A stretch of 5,451 nt of DNA from Betaproteobacteria bacterium (GCA_021300125.1 JAJTHX010000325.1:1-5451); one strand, 5' to 3'; shown: positions 1-5,451, counted from the stretch's first letter. The notes: generated by a model not told the origin, from the letters alone. Numbers and translations are program-made.

Positions 1-18
1 ACGGTTTTTTCGGAAAAT

Positions 19-80
19 GCCCGATTCGGGCTACCCGTGGGGGTGGGCTTTGGCTACACTGCGCCCGGTATCGGGCTTTT
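19..80 (+). other. desA leader with two GC-rich hairpins
   Basis: The 101 bases before desA contain no gene. Two short inverted repeats are visible. The first, GCCCGATTCGGGC, lies at 19-31. The second, GCCCGGTATCGGGC, lies at 63-76 and is followed directly by TTTT (77-80), so it resembles a weak intrinsic terminator. Both use the same arms, GCCCG and CGGGC, so the 5' arm of one could also pair with the 3' arm of the other. A loose -10-like hexamer, TACACT, lies at 55-60, but no convincing -35 element sits at the proper distance. If transcription began from it, the second hairpin would not be fully transcribed. The element could be the tail of an upstream gene's terminator, an attenuator for desA, or chance in GC-rich DNA. 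Confidence 0.3.
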
Positions 81-101
81 GCCCATGACAAAGAGGGTTG
101 C

Positions 102-1265
102 ATGTTCACTGGAGTTCTGGATTTACCGTGGTGGGGCTACGTTGTTTATGCCCTGGTCATGACGCACATCACCATTGCCGCTGTCACCATTTATCTGCAC
201 CGGCATTCGGCGCACCGTGCACTCGATCTGCATCCGCTGCCGGCGCATTTCTTCCGTTTCTGGCTGTGGCTGACCACCGGCATGCTGACCAAGCACTGGA
301 CCGCCATCCACCGCAAGCACCACGCCAAGTGCGAAACCGTCGATGATCCGCACAGCCCGCAGATTTACGGCCTGCGCAAGGTGCTGTTCGAAGGCGCTGA
401 ACTCTATCGCAAGGAAGGCCGCAACCAGGAAACCCTGGACCGTTACGGCCACGGCACCCCCGATGACTGGCTTGAGCACAGGATTTACAGTCACGACCGC
501 TGGGGCATTGGCTCGATGCTGGTGATCAACCTCGTCCTCTTCGGCCCGATCGGCCTCACGATCTGGGCGGTGCAGATGGCCTGGATTCCCTTCCTCGCGG
601 CCGGCGTCATCAACGGCATCGGCCACTACTGGGGTTACCGCAACTTCCAGTCCGAGGACACCAGCACCAACGTCGTGCCTTGGGGCATCCTGATCGGCGG
701 CGAGGAACTGCACAACAACCACCACGCCTACGCCTCGTCGGCCAAACTGTCGAACCGATGGTATGAGTTCGACATCGGCTGGCTCTACATCCGGACCCTC
801 GAGACGCTGGGTCTGGCCAGGGTCAAGAAAATCGCGCCGAAGCTGGTGCTCGACACCACGAAGACCCGTTGCGACCTCGCCACGCTGCAGGCGGTGATCA
901 CCCACCGCTACGAAGTGGTGTCGAACTATGCCTCGTCGCTGCGCCAGACCTGCGCCCGCGAACTGCAGGCGATCAAGGACAAGGCCGCGGTTTCCGATGC
1001 GGGACAGCTCAAGCGCTGGCTGCGCATCGACAAATCGGCGCTGCCCGCCGCTGAACAGGCGCAGCGCGAAGCCGCGATGCGCCACAGCAGCACCCTGGCC
1101 ACGGTTTACCGCATGCGCGACGAACTGGCCCAGCTGTGGCAGCGTTCAACCGCCTCGAAGGAACAACTGGTCAAACAGCTGGAAGACTGGTGCCGCCGCG
1201 CCGAAGCCAGCGGCATCGAGGCACTGCAGCAGTTCTCCCGCCAGCTGCGCTGCTACGCCGCCTGA
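102..1265 (+). CDS. desA: Membrane fatty acid (delta-9 type) desaturase, DesA
   Basis: This is a membrane-bound di-iron fatty acid desaturase of 387 residues, closely resembling Pseudomonas DesA, which places a cis double bond at carbon 9 of acyl chains in phospholipids. All three histidine boxes are present: HRHSAH at residues 33-38, HRKHH at 70-74 and HNNHH at 204-208. Additional conserved His residues include H65 and H84. Hydrophobic membrane segments lie near residues 10-30, 50-62 and 137-172. The family motif GGEELHNNHH is intact. The catalytic core ends near residue 245. The remaining ~140 residues are a charged, helix-prone extension also found in the Pseudomonas protein as I remember it. 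The start at ATG 102 has a GAGGG Shine-Dalgarno at 93-97 and matches the N-terminus expected for the family. The gene is monocistronic here and ends at its own terminator. Substrate form (phospholipid or acyl-CoA) cannot be told from sequence; the phospholipid role is inferred from the Pseudomonas relative. Confidence 0.93.
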   Translation: MFTGVLDLPWWGYVVYALVMTHITIAAVTIYLHRHSAHRALDLHPLPAHFFRFWLWLTTGMLTKHWTAIHRKHHAKCETVDDPHSPQIYGLRKVLFEGAELYRKEGRNQETLDRYGHGTPDDWLEHRIYSHDRWGIGSMLVINLVLFGPIGLTIWAVQMAWIPFLAAGVINGIGHYWGYRNFQSEDTSTNVVPWGILIGGEELHNNHHAYASSAKLSNRWYEFDIGWLYIRTLETLGLARVKKIAPKLVLDTTKTRCDLATLQAVITHRYEVVSNYASSLRQTCARELQAIKDKAAVSDAGQLKRWLRIDKSALPAAEQAQREAAMRHSSTLATVYRMRDELAQLWQRSTASKEQLVKQLEDWCRRAEASGIEALQQFSRQLRCYAA

Positions 1266-1284
1266 ACCGGCTTCCGCTCCAGAC

Positions 1285-1315
1285 AAAAAAGCCCGCCTGA
1301 CGGCGGGCTTTTTTT
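1285..1315 (+). terminator. Intrinsic terminator of desA
   Basis: A GC stem GCCCGCC (1291-1297) pairs with GGCGGGC (1302-1308) around the loop TGAC and is followed by seven T (1309-1315). Six A (1285-1290) precede it and can extend the stem. It starts 26 bases after the desA stop codon. The A and T tracts on both sides could give it some activity on the other strand too, as a backstop to the rpmG terminator. Confidence 0.9.
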
Positions 1316-1336
1316 CTGGGCCTTCCTTGCGGTCAT

Positions 1337-1360
1337 AAAAAAACCCGCCGTCAGGCGGGT
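1337..1360 (-). terminator. Intrinsic terminator of rpmB-rpmG
   Basis: Read on the minus strand, ACCCGCC pairs with GGCGGGT around the loop TGAC (plus-strand positions 1343-1360) and is followed by a run of T corresponding to the A tract at 1337-1343. It begins 24 bases after the rpmG stop codon. Its 16-base hairpin core is the exact reverse complement of the core in the desA terminator, so each gene ends with the same hairpin when read in its own direction. Confidence 0.88.
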
Positions 1361-1384
1361 TCTTCATGACCGCTGGTGCGGCAA

Positions 1385-1540
1385 TTATTTGATCTTGCCT
1401 TCCTTGTACACCACATGCTTGCGCGCGACGGGATCGAACTTCTTGATCTCCATCTTTTCGGTCTGTGTACGCTTGTTCTTGGTGGTGGTGTAGAAATGGC
1501 CGGTGCCTGCGGTGGATTCAAGCTTTATTTTCTCGCGCAT
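1385..1540 (-). CDS. rpmG: 50S ribosomal protein L33
   Basis: This encodes large-subunit ribosomal protein L33, 51 residues, starting [10 protein letters not shown] and ending with EGKIK. It contains the family signature [13 protein letters not shown] (residues 12-24). It has no cysteines, so it is the zinc-independent form. Compared with the E. coli protein it lacks the first four residues, as I recall is common in betaproteobacteria. The ATG at 1540 has a strong Shine-Dalgarno (GAGGAG, then ATCACC, then ATG on the minus strand). It follows rpmB by 10 bases, so the two are almost certainly co-transcribed, and the terminator lies 24 bases downstream. The gene is short and lies on the strand opposite desA. 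Confidence 0.97.
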   Translation of the reverse strand: MREKIKLESTAGTGHFYTTTKNKRTQTEKMEIKKFDPVARKHVVYKEGKIK

Positions 1541-1550
1541 GGTGATCTCC

Positions 1551-1787
1551 TCAGACGTTCATGCCCTGGGCGCGCAGATCGGCGAGAACAACATCAATGC
1601 CCTTGCGGTCGATGGTGCGCAGGCCGGCAGTGGAAACGCGCAGGCTGATCCAGCGGTTTTCACTTTCGACCCAGAAGCGGCGTTTCTGCAGGTTGGGCAG
1701 GAAACGGCGTTTGGTCTTGTTGTTGGCATGGGAAACATTGTTCCCGATCATCGGTTTTTTGCCGGTGACGCTGCAGACGCGCGACAT
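1551..1787 (-). CDS. rpmB: 50S ribosomal protein L28
   Basis: This encodes large-subunit ribosomal protein L28, 78 residues, with the familiar start [17 protein letters not shown] and the family stretches [16 protein letters not shown] (residues 24-39) and [17 protein letters not shown] (59-75). Length equals that of the E. coli protein. The start is set at 1787 because it matches the universal MSRVC N-terminus and has GGAG seven bases upstream. An in-frame ATG 20 codons further up overlaps the promoter and is not supported. rpmB is the first gene of the rpmB-rpmG operon and has its own promoter in the gap to radC, as expected for a highly expressed ribosomal pair. Confidence 0.97.
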   Translation of the reverse strand: MSRVCSVTGKKPMIGNNVSHANNKTKRRFLPNLQKRRFWVESENRWISLRVSTAGLRTIDRKGIDVVLADLRAQGMNV

Positions 1788-1818
1788 TGCATTGCTCCGC
1801 GAATTCGGAAAAGGCGCG

Positions 1819-1847
1819 ATCATACACGGAGTGGCCACCCGCCTCAA
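1819..1847 (-). promoter_or_regulatory. Sigma-70 type promoter of rpmB-rpmG
   Basis: On the minus strand a -35 hexamer TTGAGG (1847-1842) and a -10 hexamer TATGAT (1824-1819) are separated by exactly 17 bases. Transcription would start near 1812, leaving a leader of about 24 bases that contains the GGAG ribosome binding site of rpmB. Match, spacing and position all fit a housekeeping promoter. This is a motif reading, not an experimental start site. Confidence 0.75.
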
Positions 1848-1880
1848 CCCTGATCTGTGCCGCCGCGAAAACCGTACCGC

Positions 1881-1917
1881 AAAAAAATATTCAACAAAAT
1901 CAATTAGTTACAATAAA
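1881..1917. other. AT-rich patch between radC and rpmB
   Basis: Only 5 of 37 bases here are G or C, in a window otherwise about two-thirds GC. It covers the last few codons and stop of radC and the start of the gap toward rpmB. It lies about 70-105 bases upstream of the inferred rpmB-rpmG transcription start, farther than a classical UP element. It holds a run of seven A (1881-1887) but no GC hairpin beside it, so it is not a standard terminator for radC. A distal activator or nucleoid-protein binding site is possible but unproven. Confidence 0.35.
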
Positions 1918-2582
1918 CCCCGCTCGGCAAAGGACAGCGCACCGTCCCCGGCGACGACGAAATGATCGAGCACGCGCACATCCACCAGACCCAGCGCCTG
2001 CTTCAGTGCCTGGGTCAGGAGCTCGTCAGCCCGGCTGGGTTCGGCCACGCCGGAGGGGTGGTTGTGGGCGAAGATCACCGCCGCGGCGTTGTGGTGCAGC
2101 GCCCGCTTGACCACCTCGCGCGGATAGACGCTGGTCTGGGTCAGCGTGCCGCGGAACAGTTCCTCGCTCGCGGTGACCCGGTGCTGGGCATCGAGGAATA
2201 CCGCGACAAAGACTTCGTGCGGCCGGCCGTGGAGCATCAGCCGCAAGTAATCGCGCACCGCACCCGGGCCGGACAGCGCGGCACCGGCCTCGAGCTTCTC
2301 GCGCAGGGTGCGGCGTGCGATTTCCAGCGCCGCCTGCAGCAGCGCGTATTTCGCCGGCCCCAGCCCGGGGTCAGCGCAGAAGGACTCGCTGGAAGCACCG
2401 GCAAGCGCCGACAGCGAACCAAAGCGAGCAAGCTGCTCGCGCGCGAGTTCCACCGCGCTTTTGCCCTTGACGCCGGTGCGCAGGAAAATCGCCACCAGTT
2501 CGGCATCGGACAGTGCCTGCGGTCCCTTTCCCAGCAGCTTCTCGCGCGGCCGGTCATCCACCGGCCAGTCGGTAATCGCCAT
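1908..2582 (-). CDS. radC: RadC/YicR family JAMM-domain protein
   Basis: A complete RadC-family protein of 224 residues, the usual length. An N-terminal helical part with a helix-hairpin-helix-like region (about residues 15-95, including [19 protein letters not shown]) is followed by a JAMM metalloprotease-like domain (about 103-224). The metal-binding motif is intact: H173 and H175 in HNHPSG, then ten residues to D186 (EPSRAD). The flanking PREVVKRAL and LDHFVV motifs are also present. The biochemical role of the family is not settled; the original link to DNA repair was attributed to another locus in E. coli, so the name should not be read as function. The start at 2582 has GGGAGGG four or so bases upstream. 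It is divergent from coaBC and precedes rpmB-rpmG, the order also seen in E. coli. No clear terminator follows, so some read-through into rpmB-rpmG is likely. Confidence 0.95.
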   Translation of the reverse strand: MAITDWPVDDRPREKLLGKGPQALSDAELVAIFLRTGVKGKSAVELAREQLARFGSLSALAGASSESFCADPGLGPAKYALLQAALEIARRTLREKLEAGAALSGPGAVRDYLRLMLHGRPHEVFVAVFLDAQHRVTASEELFRGTLTQTSVYPREVVKRALHHNAAAVIFAHNHPSGVAEPSRADELLTQALKQALGLVDVRVLDHFVVAGDGALSFAERGLL

Positions 2583-2627
2583 CGTCCCTCCCGCTGATAC
2601 AGGAACAACGCGCCGTGAGGGGTGCGG

Positions 2628-2657
2628 TTTACCCGCCGCCGGATTTGCAGTTACACT
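2628..2657 (+). promoter_or_regulatory. Possible weak promoter of the coaBC operon
   Basis: In the 103-base gap between divergent radC and coaBC, a -35-like TTTACC (2628-2633) and a -10-like TACACT (2652-2657) lie 18 bases apart, each matching four of six consensus positions. A start near 2664 would give a leader of about 20 bases before the coaBC start at 2686. The match is modest and only the location makes it credible. Confidence 0.3.
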
Positions 2658-2685
2658 TCCCGTCCCTTACGGCAGGATGCGCTAC

Positions 2686-3906
2686 GTGTCTGATATTGCT
2701 GGAAAAAACCAAAATCGGAAAATCCTGCTCGGCATCACCGGCGGGGTCGCCGCATACAAGGCGGCCGAGCTGGTGCGCCGCCTCGGCGACCGCGGCATCG
2801 AAGTGCATGTGGTGATGACCGAGGCCGCCTGCGGCTTCATCACGCCGGCCACGTTGCAGGCATTGTCCGGCCATCCGGTCTACACCAGCATGTGGGACGG
2901 CCGCATCGACAACGGCATGCCGCACATCGAACTCTCGCGCGACAAGGCCGCCATCGTCGTAGCGCCGGCCACCGCCGATTTCATCGCCAAGTGCGTGCAC
3001 GGCCTCGCCGATGACCTGCTCTCCACGCTGTGTCTGGCGCGGGAGTGCCCGCTGATCGTGGCCCCCGCGATGAACCGCCAGATGTGGGAACACCCGGCCA
3101 CGCAGCGCAATATCGCGCAGATCCGGCGCGACGGCATCACCTTGCTCGGCCCCGGCAGCGGCGACCAGGCCTGCGGCGAAACCGGCATGGGCCGCATGCT
3201 CGAACCGGGCGAACTGGCTGAAGCCATCGCCGCCTTCCTCGAACCGAAAATCCTCAAGGGCAGGCGCGTGCTGATAACCGCGGGCCCGACCTTCGAGCCG
3301 ATCGACGCGGTGCGGGGCATCACCAACCGCAGCTCGGGCAAGATGGGTTACGCCATCGCGCGCGCGGCGATCGCCGCCGGCGCCGATGTAGCCCTGGTCT
3401 CCGGGCCGGTCAGCCTCGCCGCGCCGGTGGGCGCGGCCATGGTGCGCGTGCAGAGCGCCGCAGAAATGTTCGCCGCGGTGCAGAAGCATGTCGCGAAGGC
3501 CGACATTTTCATCGCTGTTGCCGCGGTGGCCGACTACCGCAGCGCAGCGCCGCGCAAGCACAAGATCAAGAAGACCGAGGAAGAACGGCTGCACATCGAC
3601 CTGCTGCCGAATCCGGACATCCTCGGCTGGGTTGCATCGCGGCCAAAACCGCCGTTCAGCGTCGGATTCGCCGCCGAAAGCCGCAACCTCGACCGATATG
3701 CCGACGAAAAGCGCCGCCGCAAGAAAGTGAAGCTGATGATCGCCAACCTCGCCCAGGATGCGATCGGCGCCGACGACAACGAGGTGTCGCTGCTGGATGA
3801 CCACGGCACCCACCGCCTGCCGCGCGCCCCGAAGGACGCCGTGGCCGGCGAGATCGTGCGCCACATCGCAGCCCTGTGCGACGGCAGCCGGCGCAAACCG
3901 CGATAA
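2686..3906 (+). CDS. coaBC: Bifunctional CoaBC (phosphopantothenoylcysteine synthetase/decarboxylase)
   Basis: This is the two-domain flavoprotein that makes 4'-phosphopantetheine on the way to coenzyme A: CoaB joins cysteine to phosphopantothenate using CTP, and CoaC decarboxylates the product with FMN. With the GTG start the protein has 406 residues, the length of E. coli CoaBC. The CoaC part (about 1-188) has [17 protein letters not shown], catalytic H80, the PAMNRQMW motif with N130, and C163 in [11 protein letters not shown]. The CoaB part (about 190-400) has [24 protein letters not shown] with N214, AAVADYR and the KIKK motif near 293-296. GTG 2686 is preferred because AGGA lies eight bases upstream and because it gives the usual VSDIAGK-type beginning. 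ATG 2677, nine bases earlier, has AGG touching the start codon and is the alternative. The frame stays open far upstream, but that part runs antisense through radC. First gene of the operon. Confidence 0.95.
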   Translation: MSDIAGKNQNRKILLGITGGVAAYKAAELVRRLGDRGIEVHVVMTEAACGFITPATLQALSGHPVYTSMWDGRIDNGMPHIELSRDKAAIVVAPATADFIAKCVHGLADDLLSTLCLARECPLIVAPAMNRQMWEHPATQRNIAQIRRDGITLLGPGSGDQACGETGMGRMLEPGELAEAIAAFLEPKILKGRRVLITAGPTFEPIDAVRGITNRSSGKMGYAIARAAIAAGADVALVSGPVSLAAPVGAAMVRVQSAAEMFAAVQKHVAKADIFIAVAAVADYRSAAPRKHKIKKTEEERLHIDLLPNPDILGWVASRPKPPFSVGFAAESRNLDRYADEKRRRKKVKLMIANLAQDAIGADDNEVSLLDDHGTHRLPRAPKDAVAGEIVRHIAALCDGSRRKPR

Positions 3907-3911
3907 ACGAA

Positions 3912-3928
3912 GCGGGGTTCCGCCCTGC
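3912..3928 (+). other. Small hairpin in the coaBC-dut gap
   Basis: Bases GCGGGG (3912-3917) can pair with CCCTGC (3923-3928) around a five-base loop, with one G-U pair. It occupies much of the 35-base gap before the dut start, which has no evident Shine-Dalgarno. No T tract follows, so it is not an intrinsic terminator. It may be chance in GC-rich DNA. Confidence 0.2.
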
Positions 3929-3941
3929 CGCCCCAAGCCCG

Positions 3942-4391
3942 ATGAAATCCATTGCCGTCAAAATCCTCGACCCGCGCCTGCGGGATCAGATGCCCGCCTA
4001 TGCCACGCCCGGATCTGCCGGCCTCGACCTGCGCGCCTGCCTCGACGAGCCGCTGACCCTGCAGCCCGGCCAGACCGAGCTGATCCCCGCCGGCATGGCC
4101 ATCCACATCGCCGACCCCGGGCTCGCCGCCATGATCCTGCCGCGCTCCGGTCTAGGCCACAAACACGGCATCGTGCTCGGCAATCTCGTCGGCCTGATCG
4201 ACTCCGACTACCAGGGCCAGCTCTTTGTCTCGACGTGGAACCGCGGCAATGCCGCCTTCACCATCAATCCGATGGAGCGCCTGGCGCAGCTGGTCATCGT
4301 GCCCGTGGTGCAGGTGGCTTTCGACATCGTCGATGACTTCTCCGCTTCCAGCCGCGGCGCCGGCGGCTTTGGCAGCACCGGCAAGGGCTGA
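3942..4391 (+). CDS. dut: Deoxyuridine 5'-triphosphate nucleotidohydrolase (dUTPase)
   Basis: This is a trimeric dUTPase that hydrolyses dUTP to dUMP and pyrophosphate, keeping uracil out of DNA and supplying dUMP for dTMP synthesis. It has 149 residues, close to the E. coli enzyme. All five family motifs are present in order: I, SAGLDLRA (25-32); II, PRSGLG (67-72); [16 protein letters not shown] (80-92), whose second Asp, D89, is the expected catalytic residue; IV, ERLAQLV (112-118); and V, the flexible P-loop-like [11 protein letters not shown] (137-147). The start is set at ATG 3942 because [12 protein letters not shown] aligns with the E. coli start; the frame stays open 22 codons upstream into the end of coaBC. 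No clear Shine-Dalgarno precedes it, so translation may depend partly on ribosomes finishing coaBC 35 bases earlier. The next gene begins one base after the stop codon. Confidence 0.97.
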   Translation: MKSIAVKILDPRLRDQMPAYATPGSAGLDLRACLDEPLTLQPGQTELIPAGMAIHIADPGLAAMILPRSGLGHKHGIVLGNLVGLIDSDYQGQLFVSTWNRGNAAFTINPMERLAQLVIVPVVQVAFDIVDDFSASSRGAGGFGSTGKG

Positions 4392-4392
4392 C

Positions 4393-4794
4393 ATGATCGT
4401 ACGGACCGGACTGGTGCTGTTTGCCCATGGCGCGCGCGACCCGGAATGGGCCGAGCCGTTCCGCGACATCGCGCGCCAGGTCGAAGAAATGCGGCCGGAC
4501 CTCGCGGTGCGGCTGTCTTTCCTGGAATTCCAGTCGCCCTCCCTGCCCGAGGCGATCAACGGCCTGGTGGCCAAGGGGCATCGCGAGATCCGCGTGGCGC
4601 CCCTGTTCATGGCCCAGGGCGGACACCTGAAAAAGGACGTACCGGTCCTGCTCGACGACATCCGCGCCAGCCATCCCGGCCTGCGCATCGACCTGCTGCA
4701 GGCCATCGGCGACGCACCGGAACTGCGCCTGGCGATCGCGCAGTGGCTGGTACGTTCGTCGCCTCAACCGTCAGCTCCGGGGGCCAAGCCATGA
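4393..4794 (+). CDS. cbiX: Small CbiX-type sirohydrochlorin chelatase
   Basis: A single-domain chelatase-like protein of 133 residues, in the size range of the short CbiX/SirB-like enzymes that insert cobalt (cobalamin pathway) or ferrous iron (siroheme) into sirohydrochlorin. The N-terminal strand leads into AHGARDP (residues 11-17), and H12 corresponds to the first metal-binding histidine. The second lies at H78 in APLFMAQGGHLKKDVP (69-84). The spacing of about 66 residues agrees with archaeal CbiX short forms. The last ~12 residues are Pro/Ser rich and look disordered. ATG 4393 lies one base after the dut stop, with AAGGG inside the end of dut as a likely ribosome binding site, and the stop overlaps the next start as ATGA. 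No other tetrapyrrole gene is in the window, so the metal used and the pathway served cannot be decided from sequence. Confidence 0.85.
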   Translation: MIVRTGLVLFAHGARDPEWAEPFRDIARQVEEMRPDLAVRLSFLEFQSPSLPEAINGLVAKGHREIRVAPLFMAQGGHLKKDVPVLLDDIRASHPGLRIDLLQAIGDAPELRLAIAQWLVRSSPQPSAPGAKP

Positions 4795-5243
4795 CACGCC
4801 GGCTCGCGCTGATGCTGCTGTGTTTTGCCGCCGGCTCCGCACTGGCCCAGTCACCTGCGCAAAACCCGATGCCGGTAATGGAACTGCGCATCGGCAAGCA
4901 CACGCTGAATACCGAAGTCGCCCACACTGAACCCGACCGCATGCAGGGCCTGATGCACCGGCGCATGCTGCCGGAGAACCGCGGCATGCTGTTCGTGTTC
5001 ACCCAGGTCGCGCTGCACGGCATGTGGATGATGAACACCCACATCCCGCTGTCGGTGGCCTTCATCGACGAATCGGGCACCATCATCAACATCGAGGACA
5101 TGCAGCCGCACACCCGCGACCCGCACACCGCAAAAAAACCGGTACGCTACGCGCTGGAAATGAACCAGGGCTGGTTCCGCAAGCGCGGCATCGGCCCCGG
5201 GGCCAGGGTCGAGGGGCTGGAGCGCGCGCCGCCTCCGCGCTGA
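4791..5243 (+). CDS. Exported DUF192 family protein
   Basis: A DUF192 protein of 150 residues with no established function. It begins with a signal peptide: MTRR, a hydrophobic stretch (5-18) and a likely signal peptidase I site after ALA at residue 19, so the mature protein is probably periplasmic. C11 is not in a proper lipobox. The DUF192 domain (about 29-144) shows the family landmarks: RMQGLMHRRML (50-60), GMLFVF (65-70), MWMMNTHIPLSVAF (78-91), FIDESGTIINI and RYALEMNQGWF (119-129), then GIGPGARV. The start at 4791 shares ATGA with the cbiX stop, indicating translational coupling. The frame is open well upstream within cbiX, but the signal peptide fixes the real start. It is the last gene of the operon, 13 bases before the palindromic terminator. 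Relatives are small beta-barrel-like proteins often found alone. Nothing here tells its partner. Confidence 0.9.
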   Translation: MTRRLALMLLCFAAGSALAQSPAQNPMPVMELRIGKHTLNTEVAHTEPDRMQGLMHRRMLPENRGMLFVFTQVALHGMWMMNTHIPLSVAFIDESGTIINIEDMQPHTRDPHTAKKPVRYALEMNQGWFRKRGIGPGARVEGLERAPPPR

Positions 5244-5255
5244 GGCGGTCACGAC

Positions 5256-5288
5256 AAAAAAAAGCCCGGGCATGCCCGGGCTTTTTTT
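5256..5288. terminator. Bidirectional intrinsic terminator between DUF192 gene and sodB
   Basis: Bases 5257-5288 form a perfect 32-base palindrome: an A tract, AGCCCGGG, the centre CATG, CCCGGGCT and a T tract. Each strand therefore carries a strong GC hairpin followed by at least seven U in the transcript. It lies 13 bases after the DUF192 stop and 18 bases after the sodB stop on the opposite strand, so one element can end both convergent transcripts. Confidence 0.93.
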
Positions 5289-5305
5289 ACGGCGGCATTC
5301 GCGGA

Positions 5306-5451
5306 TCAGGCGAAATTCTTCTCGGCGAATTCCCAGTTGGCAAGGCTCGCGAGGAAGGTCTCGACAAACTTCGGCCGCGCGTTGCGGTAGTCGATGTAGT
5401 AGGCGTGCTCCCACACGTCAATAGTCAGCAGCGCCTTGTCGCCGGTGGTCA
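5306..5451 (-). CDS. sodB: Iron superoxide dismutase, C-terminal end (partial)
   Basis: Only the last 47 codons and the stop are inside the window; the gene continues beyond its right edge. The visible part reads [20 protein letters not shown] and continues to a C-terminus [10 protein letters not shown]. It contains the Fe/Mn superoxide dismutase signature DVWEHAYY, whose Asp and His are two of the four metal ligands. The following [13 protein letters not shown] and the C-terminal NWEF pattern match SodB-type iron enzymes better than SodA, though metal choice is not certain from this part alone. The enzyme converts superoxide to oxygen and hydrogen peroxide in the cytoplasm. It converges on the coaBC operon and shares its terminator. 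Confidence 0.94.
   Translation of the reverse strand, partial: TTGDKALLTIDVWEHAYYIDYRNARPKFVETFLASLANWEFAEKNFA

Noticed and set aside
123..1085. 320-codon open frame on the minus strand opposite desA
   Set aside because: desA is an unmistakable gene with all catalytic motifs. The antisense frame translates to a Val/Asp/Arg/Gly-rich low-complexity product typical of GC-rich shadow frames.
1291..1359. Possible DNA uptake sequences in the paired terminators, as in Neisseria
   Set aside because: The repeats share GCCGTC with the neisserial uptake word but continue AGGC, not TGAA. One pair in the window is not enough to claim an uptake signal.
1788..1847. In-frame upstream ATG extending rpmB by 20 codons
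   Set aside because: It overlaps the inferred rpmB promoter, and the L28 N-terminus MSRVC is nearly universal.
2308..2676. Upstream extension of the coaBC frame
   Set aside because: It overlaps radC in antisense over about 275 bases, has Ser/Arg/Ala-rich translation unlike CoaC, and would make the protein far longer than the family.
2629..3936. 435-codon open frame on the minus strand opposite coaBC
   Set aside because: Its product is His/Ala/Gly/Arg rich with no recognisable domain, and coaBC on the other strand is complete with active-site residues. Long antisense frames are expected at this GC content.
4446..4790. Upstream extension of the DUF192 frame
   Set aside because: It lies within cbiX in another frame and is Arg/Pro/Gly rich. 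The signal peptide starting at 4791 marks the true N-terminus.
4821..4825. Lipoprotein signal (Cys11) in the DUF192 protein
   Set aside because: The residues before the cysteine are M-L-L, not a lipobox, and a good signal peptidase I site follows at residues 17-19.
1..5451. Mobile element, CRISPR array, toxin-antitoxin or defence system
   Set aside because: No direct repeats with spacers, no transposase or recombinase gene, no phage-like genes and no small paired genes were found. Every coding stretch belongs to a known housekeeping family apart from the DUF192 protein.

Overview
The window reads as ordinary chromosomal DNA from a GC-rich proteobacterium, most likely a betaproteobacterium (a Rhodocyclales or Nitrosomonadales relative would fit). 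Three things point there: base composition of about 60-65% GC by eye, protein sequences that look betaproteobacterial, and the gene neighbourhood. The run coaBC-dut next to radC-rpmB-rpmG is an old conserved proteobacterial block, also found in E. coli as dfp-dut beside radC-rpmB-rpmG. No mobile element, CRISPR array, tRNA or rRNA was seen. Genes are tightly packed and no stretch of 300 bases lacks a gene.

Layout from left to right. A leader of about 100 bases with two small GC hairpins precedes desA (+), a membrane delta-9 type fatty acid desaturase with a long helical C-terminal extension. desA converges on the ribosomal protein pair rpmB-rpmG (-). Between them lie two intrinsic terminators, one per strand, whose hairpin cores are exact inverted copies of each other. 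rpmB-rpmG has a recognisable sigma-70 type promoter (TTGAGG, 17 bp, TATGAT) in the radC-rpmB gap, beside a short AT-rich patch. radC (-) is transcribed divergently from coaBC (+).

From coaBC a compact + strand operon runs coaBC, dut, a small CbiX-type chelatase gene and a gene for an exported DUF192 protein. The last three are nearly or actually overlapping: a 1-base gap between dut and cbiX, and an ATGA overlap between cbiX and the DUF192 gene. The operon ends at a perfectly palindromic bidirectional terminator, which also serves the convergent sodB gene (-). Only the 3' end of sodB is inside the window.

Functionally the window mixes housekeeping roles: membrane fluidity (desA), translation (rpmB, rpmG), coenzyme A synthesis (coaBC), dUTP removal (dut), probable siroheme or cobalamin metal insertion (cbiX), superoxide removal (sodB), and two proteins of unclear role (RadC and DUF192). 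I see no sign of a new biological system. The most interesting points are the C-terminal extension of DesA, the mirrored terminator pair, and the joining of a tetrapyrrole chelatase and a periplasmic DUF192 protein to the coaBC-dut operon.
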